Assembly: GCA_963575745.1 (NCBI GenBank)
Contig: CAUYUJ010020159.1
Coordinates: 520,871 to 584,870 of the forward strand
DNA: 64,000 nucleotides
Source: Prorocentrum cordatum
Lineage: Eukaryota; Sar; Dinophyceae; Prorocentrales; Prorocentraceae
Reading direction: 5' to 3'
Positions 41,035-51,651 of this stretch are shown in pieces. The notes beneath the pieces were generated by a model that had not been told where the DNA came from, made no database searches, and saw nothing but the letters and a program-made list of their open reading frames with translations. A program made the position numbers and the translations under genes. The first letter of the stretch is position 1. Each line of letters opens with the position of its first letter.

Positions 41035-41560
41035 TTGGCACTATATGGACACCCTCTTGCAGGTGTCTTTTGGGAACGAAAGTGTCGCACATGCTTGGAA
41101 AGCGTTGGTTTCGAGCCTATTCCAGGATGGGAATGCGTATGGAGACACAACAAACTGGGACTGATACTTTCAGTATATGTGGACGACTTCAAATTAGCCG
41201 GACCAGCTAACAATCTACAAGCCGGCTGGGATGACATCCGCAAAAGCGGTATTGACTTGGATCCACCTACTCCATGCTCGCAATATCTTGGCTGTGGACA
41301 ACAGGCATGCGATGTGCCGCAGAACATATTCGACAAAAGAATGTTTACCATACGACCTATGTTGCCCGTGCACAATGAAAAAAATTACAATACAGCCAAA
41401 CAAGTTCGTGGAGTTCGACATGACATGCTTGGTCTTACTGATCAGTGCATTGAGCGGTACCTGGAATGCGCTTCCAAGCGCGCCCAGGGACCCGGGTCAC
41501 GTCGGAAACGGTCCGACTCGCCGAGGACTTCGATCCAAATCGCCTGTCTCCTCCGGGTCG
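41035..41560 (+). pseudogene. Reverse transcriptase, second half (YVDD)
   Basis: In the same frame as the preceding segment: ALYGHPLAGVFWERKCRTCL, then LILSVYVDDFKLAGP with the catalytic YVDD at 41,176-41,187, and the thumb-like RHDMLGLTDQCIERYLECA. Between about 41,480 and 41,570 the frame shifts +1 into the Ser/Pro-rich linker before RNase H. All conserved RT blocks are present apart from the nonsense codon just upstream. Confidence 0.88.
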
Positions 41561-42169
41561 GTCGCCAGACCTACTAGCGTTCTCAACGCACGGCCGCGAT
41601 CATCCAGCCCAGCAAGATCGGTCGATACACCATCTACTACAACAGAATCCATACCAGTCACATACGATGACCAACCTGACGCCGAAACCCCTGGCATCGA
41701 GGACACCTCCTTCACCGATTCCGATTACTCCGATGAGGGCATCCTTGGCCAGGACGCGGCGAGTGTACTGATGAAGATTCTCTACCTGGCACGTGGCTGT
41801 CGTTTCGATCTTCTACATCCAGTATGTATGCTAGCCAGAGAAAGTACCACATGGAATACCACGTGTGATAAACGTCTACATCGATTGATATGCTACATCA
41901 AAACGACGCGTACACATTGTCTACACGGATGGATAGGCGATTCGTCAGACAAGTTATCCGCCATGCTCTTCACTGACGCCTCGTTCGCCGATTGCATTAC
42001 ATCCTCTAAGTCCACTACCGGCGTCTTCGCCGCGCTTGTTGGACCTAATACGTTCTTCCCGGTCAACGCTGTGTGTAAGAAACAAACGGTTGTATCGCAC
42101 TCATCTACAGAATCCGAGATCGTTGCTCTTGACTCAGCACTACGACTGGAAGGATTACCACTACTCTAA
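41561..42169 (+). pseudogene. RNase H domain, first part
   Basis: Ser/Pro/Asp linker, then ASVLMKILYLARGCRFDLLH, CDKRLHRLICYIKTTRTHC, and the RNase H core LFTDASFADCITSSKSTTGV with CKKQTVVSHSSTESEIVALD, the copia-type catalytic blocks (D in TDAS, E in STESE). TAA at 42,167-42,169 falls in LPLL*LWEAVV. Relatives continue through this point, so it is another lesion. Would degrade the RNA strand during reverse transcription. Confidence 0.85.
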
Positions 42170-43801
42170 TTATGGGAAGCCGTGGTGGGAGTTGCCAACA
42201 CATGCAAAGAGAAGAATACTTGCCTTGGCTGCCAGGGGCGCGCCGACACGGCGACGTGTCCGACGTTGGCCGCCAAAAAGAGGCGCAAGCCGTCGCCTCG
42301 CAAGGCACCCCCCACAAGGGGATCTTCTCCTAGCCGTAGGCAACTACCGCTGAAGACGGAGTTACCGACGCCTCCAAAGAGGCGTACGATATCCCATGAG
42401 GGTACCGTATTGCACGTGGATCCAGAACCTGCTCAGGAGATCAGCTCTCCCAAAGTGCGTCTTATCGTCCTCGAGGATAACCAGGCCGTGATCAAAATTG
42501 TCCAAAAGGGACGTGCACCAGCAGTTCGTCATCTTCATCGTACTCATCGTATCAACCTGGATTGGATATGTGAGACATGCCAACTTGAACATATTGAGCT
42601 CAAGTATGTAGGTACAAAACTGCAGATTGCAGATATGATGACCAAACATTTCGAGCCAAAGAAAGCAGACCTCTGGAGGGACCTCTTGGAACACTCGCTC
42701 ATCTTTCCCGTTACTCCGGTACAATGTCCTCCAAAGAAACCATGGAAACCATTGAAAGGGCCTCGGAGGCCCGACGGTTTACCTCGTGTTGCTGAACCTC
42801 CAAAACTGGATGGATGTCCGGAAGTATGCAAAATCTTACTTACAGAGAAAGAAAGATGGGGCGAGGTAGGATCAGAATGTGGAATGCAGTGCGTTGGACA
42901 AGCCAATCACGAGGGCATATGTGCATGCATGCACCACCTTGGTGCACCCGCTGCAGCTACCGGTTCGCGCACACCTCGTTCGAGAGCACGTTCCCCGCAC
43001 GGTAGACAGCCCCGCCGTCCTCCTTCACCTCCCCAGGATACAGAGAGGTCTAGGACACTCATTATGCGTTCGTGCCGCAGCAATTTTACGACTCGAGCTA
43101 CAAAGCTTACAAGCATCCTGTTCGCCGTGTGCGAGGCGCAAATAAGTGAGATCGGTTCTAATCCCGATACCCCCATCCACGAGATGGATCAGGCACAGCC
43201 GCTCCACCTCATCGGCTGGCCCATCGGCTGCGACGCCGAGTACGACCCGAACGCCAAGGACGACGACCGCGTGGGCTTCACGTACCACGCTCAAACTGGT
43301 CGCCCTCGTGATCCTGATGATGGATACATATGCATACATCAACGGCGCGCTGATCGCAGTGCAGATTTTGATCTCCGCGTACTCGACGAACCCACTATTC
43401 GAGAAGTTGCCCGCTCTGCGTCCGCTGACGTCAAGAGTTGGATCAGCGAAACTGGTGGATCAGTCGGCGGCGGCGCCAACTACGAGTACAGCACGATTAC
43501 GGCTACACCATGGCTGTCTGTCATGAGGGCCATGTGCATGATCTCCAGCCTCTTCACTCGTAATTCGTCTGTACAAGAAAGTGTTCGTGGCTTACATGAT
43601 CATTTGAATGCAGTGATCTCAGGAGCGCACCGCAAATGTCCGCCAATGGAGGACCTCACGACGGTGATATTGAAGACGGAGTGGATTATGATTCACAACG
43701 ATTGGTCCAACATTGGCAGTGCAGTACTGGGACAATATGCCGAGGACAGCGTTCAGGATACAAAATACTATTATGGGAAGTGGTATTTGTGCACCTTCTG
43801 A
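42170..43801 (+). pseudogene. RNase H end fused to accessory region, part A
   Basis: In frame after the TAA: an Arg/Pro-rich insert, then VLEDNQAVIKIVQKGRAPAV and LKYVGTKLQIADMMTKHFEP, the normal end of copia RNase H (about 42,470-42,690). The frame does not stop there. It continues with WGEVGSECGMQCVGQANHEG and ICACMHHLGAP (a Cys/His cluster), a linker, and a domain with DQAQPLHLIGWPIGCDAEYD, DDGYICIHQRRADRSADFDL and VILKTEWIMIHNDWSNIGSA. The accessory part is therefore a continuation of Pol, not a separate gene. Its function is unknown to me. Confidence 0.75.
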
Positions 43802-44165
43802 TGTATACAGCAATGGATTGACAACTCCAAGCTATGCTCCTAAACTTGATCGTGGAAAGATCAAGTTACCCACACGCCCACCGGGCTTAGCCAGGACATC
43901 AGATACTGCGGGGCACATCGGCCACGTTGTTGAAGATAATCTTGTCACCGGAATGTGGGCATTTTCCGACATTAACCAGACAAGCAAATTCCGCCGTAAG
44001 GTCAGTACATGGCTGACTGCACGCGGAGGCTTTGGAGGTATTGGATCATACTCCAAGACGGTGGCAACACCATCCGGTCACCCAGACGGCTGGCAGGCAC
44101 TACCAGAGTACGACGAAACTATGACGAGTACTTATCGTTGGCAACCATACGACGATCGAGGGCTC
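43790..44165 (+). pseudogene. Accessory region, part B
   Basis: After a frameshift near 43,790 the sequence continues as DVYSNGLTTPSYAPKLDRGK, HIGHVVEDNLVTGMWAFSDI and TSKFRRKVSTWLTARGGFGG, ending in YDETMTSTYRWQPYDDRG, where the frame shifts again at about 44,160. Balanced, folded-protein composition. No family recognised. Confidence 0.55.
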
Positions 44166-45234
44166 TGTCTTCATTGGCGAGGCCCCCGCTGAGGTTGACC
44201 CTGGTCTTACTCCTGGTCCTGATATAGACCCACTTGAGCTTGAACAAGCAAAGTACAACGCGTTTTGTGGTGGTCGGTTGGTTTCTATTCTTCTTTCAGA
44301 CAACGGGTGGTACTCACTCGTACAGGAAGATCTGGGACTTCTCTTGCATCATGCCTTTGGTCCATCAGGGCACGCATACAAATGGACCAACTTGTACACC
44401 GGATCAACATGGATTATGCAGCCCAAGAAAGGGTCCAAGGCCGCCAAGCACAAGAAGTACCCAAGTCACGGCATCGACGAGCTCAACAGTCCACGGAAGC
44501 GAGATCATCTCGCCAAAGTATCAAGCGTTGGTCTTGTACCGTTATTTATGCCGTGCCTCAATCGCGCGGAATGCATGGGTGGCGCTACCCTCGAGCACTT
44601 ACCGACCATCATCCGCGACGACATCATGATGTGGGCATTCTCCCTTGGCAATCACAAAGAATGGTTCAAACAGAACGACACGCCGATTGGCCAATATGGC
44701 ATTCAATTGCCAGAGGCTGGTGGAGACACCCGCTGTGATATGGCAGAGCTCCGTGAACAGCGTACGCAGACACAGGAGAGCCGTACCACAGCTATTCTCA
44801 GCAACCAGTTCGAGTCCACCCTCGAGCAGCGCAACATGATCAAGATGATCCGCGAGGCCAGAGGCCTGATGTTATACAGCGACAGTGCCTCTATCAAGAA
44901 GTGGCGCGAATTAAATGAGGCCATCTGGAATTATTGGGCCAGTGATTTTCCTGCACACGTGAAACGAATGCACTATTGCAGAGGCTTCAATGCCATGGTG
45001 GCATGGAGCGCAAACGACATCGCATGCGCCAACCACGGACAGAATACCGTGGACATGCGTCGACACGAGGATCGAGCACCTACTGCTGAGCGCGGGCTCC
45101 AGAAGATGGAATGTGAGGGCGGCGTCCCGACGCTCATGCCAGTACACGTACAAGTGGATGTATCACGCTTTGTCGATGTGATGCAGTACTTCCGTTGCCC
45201 TACGGTTATGGGGCCTGGCAAAGCAGCACAATGA
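44161..45234 (+). pseudogene. Accessory region, part C
   Basis: Reads GSVFIGEAPAEVDPGLTPGP, then SILLSDNGWYSLVQEDLGLL, a basic stretch GSKAAKHKKYPSHG, IIRDDIMMWAFSLGNHKEWF, NQFESTLEQRNMIKMIREAR and LNEAIWNYWASDFPAHVKRM. TGA at 45,232-45,234 is followed in the same frame by GAHPNFDWHTDDLVKAMQNR, which reads as continuing protein. I do not recognise it. The regular spacing of aromatic and charged residues argues for a folded domain rather than junk. Confidence 0.65.
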
Positions 45235-46434
45235 GGCGCGCATCCGAACTTTGATTGGCACACGGACGATTTGGTCAAGGCGATGCAAAATCGTGGTATT
45301 ACAGTTCTTCCATCAGACCACTGGGTAGAAGCGTACGATAGAATTACGCCTCAGGCATGGCATGCAAAACAGAACAATCACAACATGGCGATGGTTACGA
45401 CACAGTTCTGTGACGCAGTATGCTATCGTAATGTCTGCGCTTTGATTCAGTCACTGCCGTCTCAGCCGTATCCATTTAGACCTCCTATCATGACTCCCGT
45501 CACGGACGAGCAGGCCTACAGACAGGCCAAAGAGATCATGGAGGCTCTCGACTTTAGAGAGAGGATCACAAATGAATGGAAGAGAGATCTCAGCCTCACA
45601 ACGCTGATGACACAGACAGCAGGCGAGATGGCTCATTGTGCTTGGATGGCATCATGTGCCGATGGTACGCTGCCGGCATCACTGCCTGCTACCGCAGCTG
45701 ACCCAAGCATGCCTATTCCTGGAATCCCGACACAGCCACCAGCACTTGATCCTCGCGAGCCGAACAAGGCTATTCCTCAGAACGATCCATTTGGTCCTGC
45801 ATATGACGAGTTATTCAGTTCCCTCTTACTGCTGATCAACGACTACCCTGGGGCATGGGCATCCTGGGATTCAGTCGAGAAGCAAGAGCTCCTCCACCCC
45901 AAGATCATCAAAACAGTTGAGGATGCACATGCTGTAACTTGGGTTGTGTGTGAGCAGTTTCTACAGCAGATTACCGATTTGGACGGAGACGATGAGGCGA
46001 CCAAATCACGACTCATTGCAGAAGGCAACAGGTTGAACGCCCACCGTGTAGGCCCTGCTGCCGAGAACAAACAGACCATCGAAGCATGCAAAACATTCTT
46101 CACACAGAATGCATTGGATCGAGTGGCATTGGGACACGATCCTGATGTTCCGACTGCCGCATGGCGCGCGGCGGTTGAGGCGGGCCAGCCAGCGCCACCA
46201 GGCCCAGTGCCTGAGCCACTACAGCTTGGCCCGCAACCGATAGCCGTGCCAGCGCCATCACCGCCTGGCCCGCTCCCAAACCGCACGCCAGCAGACCAAT
46301 CGCCAGCAGATCAGCCCCCGAAAGCCGAGGCAGTCCCGATCCCCGACGACGGCATTGACCTAGATGCGATGGAGCTGGAGGCAACTCCTGCCGACGACGA
46401 CCCTTCTCCACACACGGTGAACTTATTGTCGTGA
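45235..46434 (+). pseudogene. Accessory region, part D
   Basis: In the same frame: NRGITVLPSDHWVEAYDRIT, CYRNVCALIQSLPSQPYPFR, then a long helical block (DELFSSLLLLINDYPGAWAS; IIKTVEDAHAVTWVVCEQFL) and a Pro/Ala linker (PAPPGPVPEPLQLGPQPIAV), ending DDGIDLDAMELEATPADDD. TGA at 46,432-46,434 is again followed in frame by coding-like sequence. The Pro-rich linker probably separates two domains of a polyprotein. Confidence 0.65.
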
Positions 46435-47073
46435 CAGGACAGCTGCGAACGTTCCATGTACGAAGACATCAGCCAGGTCGGGATGTTCGACAACGCATGC
46501 ACTATTCGAGAGTACAAGCTTCAAGCAGGCATCGTGGATGACCATCCGTACGTTTCTCCAGTATTGCGGGGTACATCCGCGACCAATGGAGTTGCTTGCC
46601 TGCAGAATGAGGAATGGTTCGATCAATTGCAACACGACGACTGTGTGATTGCTCATGCTCCCGATATTGTACAATCTGCTTGTTTTCCAGAATGGAAATG
46701 GATATCGTTACCACATTACGACGAGATTCGTTATGGTCCTGAATTACTTGATGAGTGGCTCGGAGATCCCAAATACATGAGCAATGACATCACGACGATG
46801 TTACGCCACGAGATCCACTACAAGAGGTTCCACATCAATCAATTCCACGATCGACGTATCAACATATGGCCGAAGACAACAGATCGTGAGTGGAAGATCC
46901 CCAGTAATTGGAAACCCTTTCAGGATATGGTCCAATGGAAATTCAGTGATCGTAAAAACCACAACGGACCATCCACCGATGCGGCCATGACGCACTTCAG
47001 AAAGGATGGTGAAAAAGATGGGTATCCCGATTGGAATGATTACTACCCGATCTTCATTATTCGCGCGTTCTAG
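46435..47073 (+). pseudogene. Accessory region, part E: N-terminal lobe of Tpt1-like domain
   Basis: Continues in frame: MYEDISQVGMFDNACTIREY, LQNEEWFDQLQHDDCVIAHA, then TTMLRHEIHYKRFHINQFHD (LRH at 46,801-46,809). Tpt1/KptA proteins start with a winged helix marked by an LRH motif, so this may be the same lobe. It ends in DWNDYYPIFIIRAF with TAG at 47,071-47,073. The next codons go on with KHIDPQKNRIEIYAKPI in frame. Homology of this part alone is uncertain. Confidence 0.55.
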
Positions 47074-48096
47074 AAACATATTGACCCGCAGAAGAATCGG
47101 ATTGAGATATACGCCAAACCAATCCCCGAAGGAGGCGACCCCAGCTGCTTCGACTGGAACAGCGTTATTGCCATTCGATGTGTTGGAGGCCACAGTTGCG
47201 TCAATCCATTTTCCAAACCATGGAACATGGGCTGGGAGAGCCTACAATGGACAGACGTGAAATACCTCCACCATGGCACGACATTCCGTGCTTGGCGCGA
47301 CATTCTCAAGACAGGGATCATTCCCGGCTATATCGATCCATCTTCTCAGAGAGACAAGTATTATAAACCATCACCGCGCACGGAGGCATTCTTCAGTTCC
47401 AGCGCATGCATAGACAATGTCCAGAAGAATCCCCACACCTCGGTACAGTCATACAAGTTCAATCACTACAAGAACGAGGTCGAGCTGGTGATCAACATGG
47501 AGATTGCCACAAAAGCTGGCTGCAGATTTTGGTTGGGCGCTCAAGGCGCTATTATGACAGAAGACGTGGTTCCCGCAGCGGCAGTCATTGCAATTCGCCG
47601 TCTCCAACCACGCCACGCGCACGGCCAGCAGATATGGCCGGAGGGCCCGCCCTGGGACTATCCGCCATTGGCCGCGAGACAACCATTGAGCAAATACGAA
47701 ATTTGTGCCGTTCTTCCTGGGCAGGAGTTCATCGATAACCCCCCTGGGATTACACCAGCTGACACGGATCACGATATGGATCAGCAGCCAAGGACACCAT
47801 CAGCATCAGCATCTTCGGCTCAGCGACCGATTGCCCCTCAGCTGGGGGCAACCCTTGCTGGCCGCATACCTGGCGCCGACGCCCTGCACGAACAAATGGC
47901 CCGCGCTATGATCGAAGAATGCGGGCGCAAAACAGAAGATAAAGAATGGTTGATCGCTATGTCATACTGCCGAGAGGCTCTTCGACCCATCACATCAAAT
48001 ATTACACAGAAAGATTGGAATCGTCGGCCTATATGTAATGATGTTCGCATGGGGGACTTCATTGTCACTAAGAATTGGGGATCTACCAAGTGTTAG
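47074..48096 (+). pseudogene. Accessory region, part F: Tpt1/KptA-like RNA 2'-phosphotransferase core
   Basis: Conserved Tpt1 blocks appear in order. IAIRCVGGHSCVN (R-C-V-G-G-H-S at 47,176-47,196) corresponds to IRAxQGHS. VKYLHHGTTFRAWRDILKTG (HHGT at 47,269-47,280) corresponds to LYHGT...W..I...G. A block near EAFFSSSACI stands where Tpt1 has RxHxHxS. EVELVINMEIATKAGCRFWL and QGAIMTEDVVPAAAV correspond to the VxLEIDxxxAxxxGxxFYxSxNGVxLTxxVPxxY end. Tpt1 removes a splice-junction 2'-phosphate from RNA using NAD+. The RxHxH Arg/His pair is not clearly preserved, so activity is doubtful. TAG at 48,094 is followed in frame by more coding-like sequence. Confidence 0.7.
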
Positions 48097-48820
48097 CATT
48101 ATGACAATCACTACCCCAAGGGCAATCACAACACCAAAGTCCTCATGAACAAGGGCCACATATACGGCCCAATCATTCATTTCGGAGTCTTTGACAAGTT
48201 CTCTGCGGCACAAATACCTATCCGCAACTACGGTTTACGATGGGTAAACATATGGTACAACGACAAAAGCATGCCTCTCAAGGGTGTTGTCTTTGCTTTA
48301 CCAGTACGTTCCGACATTGACCCGGGAGATATGAATACTGCGCTGGAAGGACCATCCTCATGCCGCGACAAACTACATCAGCATAAAACAGATGGTGATC
48401 TACCATATCTCGGAATGCCGAGCATTTATAAGCCACGTATCCCACGTACACCGACCAGACGGCCCGCTCCTCGGACACCCGATCCCGAAGAGCTGGTGGC
48501 CACGCCTGCCGAGGACACTGCTCCCGCGGACGATGGACCCCAACAAAAGGCAGGCCAATCTGCTGAACCTCTGGTTACCGTCATTGTGGATAGATCAAAC
48601 ATACCACTCACTGCCGAGGAGAAAGCGGCAAATGACAACATGAGAGCAGATCTACCAGCAGAGATCCAAGCAGACGAGCACGTCGACGCGAGCATCCTCG
48701 ACAATATTATCGACCCGCCAGAAGACTTCCTCAACCACCCCGACTACGATCCAGAGGAGGACTCAAAGTGGATCAAACAATCATATGACCACCGCATATA
48801 CCGCTGGACATCGCAGTTGT
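48097..48820 (+). pseudogene. Accessory region, part G
   Basis: In the same frame as the Tpt1-like core: KGHIYGPIIHFGVFDKFSAA, YGLRWVNIWYNDKSMPLKGV and GDLPYLGMPSIYKPRIPRTP, then an acidic Pro/Ala linker and DPPEDFLNHPDYDPEEDSKW. The first part may still belong to the Tpt1-like domain or be a second small domain. Near 48,810 the frame shifts into the next segment. Unrecognised beyond that. Confidence 0.55.
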
Positions 48821-50078
48821 TGGTGGACTCACCGATGATAAAGGTAAAATCATTGAGGTGCACACTGGCGCGGATAGATTTGTGGTGGTTAAAGCGCAGT
48901 CGTACTTACGATTTGAGATTCAATTTGGATCCAAAACATGGAACGCAGAGACATATTATTTGGATTACAGTCATACCCACAAGTGGGCACGTGACTTACC
49001 AATTTGCAGTGCAGGTAGCTTCTTCAAAAAGTTGGTACACTACCTGGACCCAGAGGTCATCGAGGAGTCGACTACAGGCGTCTTCCAATGGATTTCTAAA
49101 GTGTATCAAATCATATTGCTGGACAGTATTGCGGAGCTCCGTGATTTCACAAAAGATGCGATTCATCAGAACCATCCTGCATTCAAGACGTTGCGTGATC
49201 TATTTACACATTGCATCCAGACGTTCGGCAATCCAGGCTTCCCCGTATGGACGGAGCTGGTGGAAACACCTGCCGCGCCATGTGACCCAGGCGCGGAGCA
49301 GGACATTCCCCAGGATCCAGGCAGCGTTGCATCCGCAGCTCCAGATCAGGAAACCATTGTACGGATCATAGCCCAACAGAAGGGAATCAACCGCGAGGAG
49401 GGTGACAACGAGTCCGCCTTGCAGGAAGAGGCTAGCCGTATCCGTACAGAAAACGTATGCCATGGTGATACTGACGACGCGGACAACGACACGACCGAGC
49501 GCGTAGGACTGCCAGGGGAAAGACTGTCTAGGATCGAGATCGAGGGAATGAGCAGATCGATCGCTTCCCGCCCGGACGCCGAGATCAACCGCGATGCCAT
49601 GGATCAGATCGGCCGCAGTCTTGCTCGTAGTCGGGAAACTCGCTGGGGATCCCGTGAGCACCTCACGATTGACGGAGCCCCAGAAGATATTCAGCATGAT
49701 ATCGCGCGATGTCGGAATTGCGATCGCATCTTATCCCTAGGGATCGTTACAGATGAAGGTACCCTTTGTGACATCTGCTGGCAGTACACTGTTGCCGTAG
49801 GTGCTACGGGTAAAAGTACTGCTGTCGAGAGCGACCTGACATACCTCCAGAAGCTGACCCACTGGATTAAGACGACGCTCTCCCAGGATGACATCACGAG
49901 GTACATGAGAGACGGAGCGCAGGTCATCATGACGGGCAAGCGCTCTATTCCAGGCAATGAGAAAGACGTGCTGAGGAGAATGGCCAATTCCGCTAGGAAG
50001 AGGTATGAGAAGTGGGTCGCCTCTGGCTCCCCTCCTGCGCGCATGTGCAGATTGATGGGCGAGCGTGAGGACGACTGA
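48815..50078 (+). pseudogene. Accessory region, part H, with CxxC...CxxC finger
   Basis: Starts with VGGLTDDKGKIIEVHTGADR and RFVVVKAQSYLRFEIQFGSK, then KLVHYLDPEVIEESTTGVFQ, a charged linker, and a treble-clef or ribbon-like CRNCDRILSLGIVTDEGTLC..CW (49,710-49,778; C-x2-C, 15 residues, C-x2-C). It ends with helical LTHWIKTTLSQDDITRYMRD. TGA at 50,076-50,078 is followed in frame by continuing sequence. Zinc binding is inferred from spacing. Whether it binds nucleic acid or protein is open. Confidence 0.6.
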
Positions 50079-51047
50079 CCTCTATACCATCCATTTGCCA
50101 ATCTCATTCAGCGCTTTCTCAATGATTTGAAGTTCCACCACCAAATGACAGGCGCTCGTGTTAATAAAGGCAAGAACGCCTATACCATTGAGGACATGCG
50201 CGACGCATGTGAAATCCTCGAGACCAGCATCAGGACTGGCCAAGCTGGTCGGAAGAAGTGGTGGTTGAACGCAGGCAGACTCGACAGAAGCACGCGGCAG
50301 GCACGCGGACTTGTCACGATTGCCCTCCCCAGGGGGGATGGCGCCCGTGAGAGAGCCACGCAGCGCAAGCTTGCCGCGCTTGCTTACGTTGAACCCGCCT
50401 TGGGTTCCACTGACCAGAGGGGGTTTGATTCAGGGATGAGAACCGATCCGATCGAACCTGATACACACTCCCAGTACTCTGATGATGCCATGGAGCCACG
50501 CATGCCGCGGCGCCCGCCGCCGCCGCCGCGCCCCGCTCCTGGCGACGCTGCAGGGTCCAGCGCTTCTGGCGCGCAGGACTACATGCCCGCGGGGCCGCGC
50601 GGCACTGCAGCGCAGCGGCAGGACAGCGACGACAGCCGCAGACCTACGACACCTCCCCGCGCCAAGAGGGCGCGCATGGCGGAGGACTACGCTACATGGT
50701 GGCGCGACGAGCTGGAGGACAGCCAGTGGGGCCCCAGATACTGGAGCTACTACATCAAATGCTGGATATACATCACGGACAACAACGACGAGTTCGTCTA
50801 CGTCCGCGACATCCAGTACAATGAGTGGTTCCGCCACTGGATCCCGAGGACCCCTTGGGAGACCTTCGCAAGACGAGCTACGTGTCGCACGATGGCCACA
50901 GGATGTGGGACCGCAGGTTCTACGAGAGGGGCAACGCGTAGTAGAGTCGGCCGCCAGGCCCGCCGCTCGAAAGGCTTGAACTTCATCATATACAAGTTCG
51001 CCTTGAGCGGTGGCTATTATATTCTTTTAGGCCACTTCACTATCTAA
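50079..51047 (+). pseudogene. Accessory region, part I: C-terminal end
   Basis: In frame with part H: NLIQRFLNDLKFHHQMTGAR, AYTIEDMRDACEILETSIRT, KKWWLNAGRLDRSTRQARGL, a Pro-rich linker, the basic PRAKRARMAEDYATWWRDEL, and GPRYWSYYIKCWIYITDNND with WFRHWIPRTPWETFARRA. It ends at TAA 51,045-51,047 after a hydrophobic stretch that may already be frameshifted. The Trp/Tyr-rich block resembles no family I know. This is the last coding part before the 3' LTR. Confidence 0.55.
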
Positions 51048-51651
51048 GACAAGTGGCCACACATGCACACATATTTTGCGATAACCAAGGCAGCCTCCTA
51101 AGGAGCAACGCCAACGGGAGTCGCCAATACAGAATTTATACATATGCAACTTTTCGTGCTTATCAACGCGACTTTGCGTCTGGCCAGATATTTAGATGTG
51201 TTTCGTAACACGATCGTGTTCATCAACACGAACTCAGAATACATTTTTTTTACCGTTTACTCTTTAGACTTTGCTTACATTGCGTTGATAATGATCTGAC
51301 GGCCAGCTCTCTACAGACAGCTGGTGGCAACACCTGCCTCGCTTAGGCGAGGCAGATTCTGATGTTGCTTTAACTTGCTCAGATCCTCTTTCTCCGCCCA
51401 CCCGTGTCTCATTCTTCTCCGCCCTCGAGTGCCGAAGCGTTTTTTGGGGGCGCACCGAGGGGGCACCAAAGCGTGCTTGGCGAAGAAATAGGGACCCTGG
51501 GTGTTCCTTCTTACCTTACCTTGCAGCTGAGGCTATACTGATCTTGCGCTCAGCTGCCTGCAGACTTGAGGATTGAAGGAGTAAAAGGGTGACGGATTCT
51601 TTTCCTCTGTTCCCGAGTCCTACCCTCACGGGCGGGATTCGGGACGGGGTG
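51048..51651 (+). other. 3' untranslated region of the element with polypurine-like end
   Basis: Non-coding and AT-richer than the rest of the element. The last bases before the 3' LTR, GGCGGGATTCGGGACGGGGTG, are purine-rich and may serve as the polypurine tract that primes second-strand synthesis. Confidence 0.55.
51334..51355 (+). other. Perfect 9-bp stem hairpin in the 3' UTR
   Basis: CTGCCTCGC, loop TTAG, GCGAGGCAG. No U-run follows, so it is not a bacterial-type terminator. It may be an RNA structure in the element's transcript. Confidence 0.8.

Noticed and set aside
44009-45278. Minus-strand frames inside the retrotransposon accessory region
   Set aside because: They mirror the sense frames and lack any retroelement or other motif.
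50700-51047. Envelope-like membrane protein at the 3' end of the element
   Set aside because: The Trp/Tyr-rich block has many charged residues and no clear signal peptide or membrane anchor. The final hydrophobic stretch may be a frameshift product.
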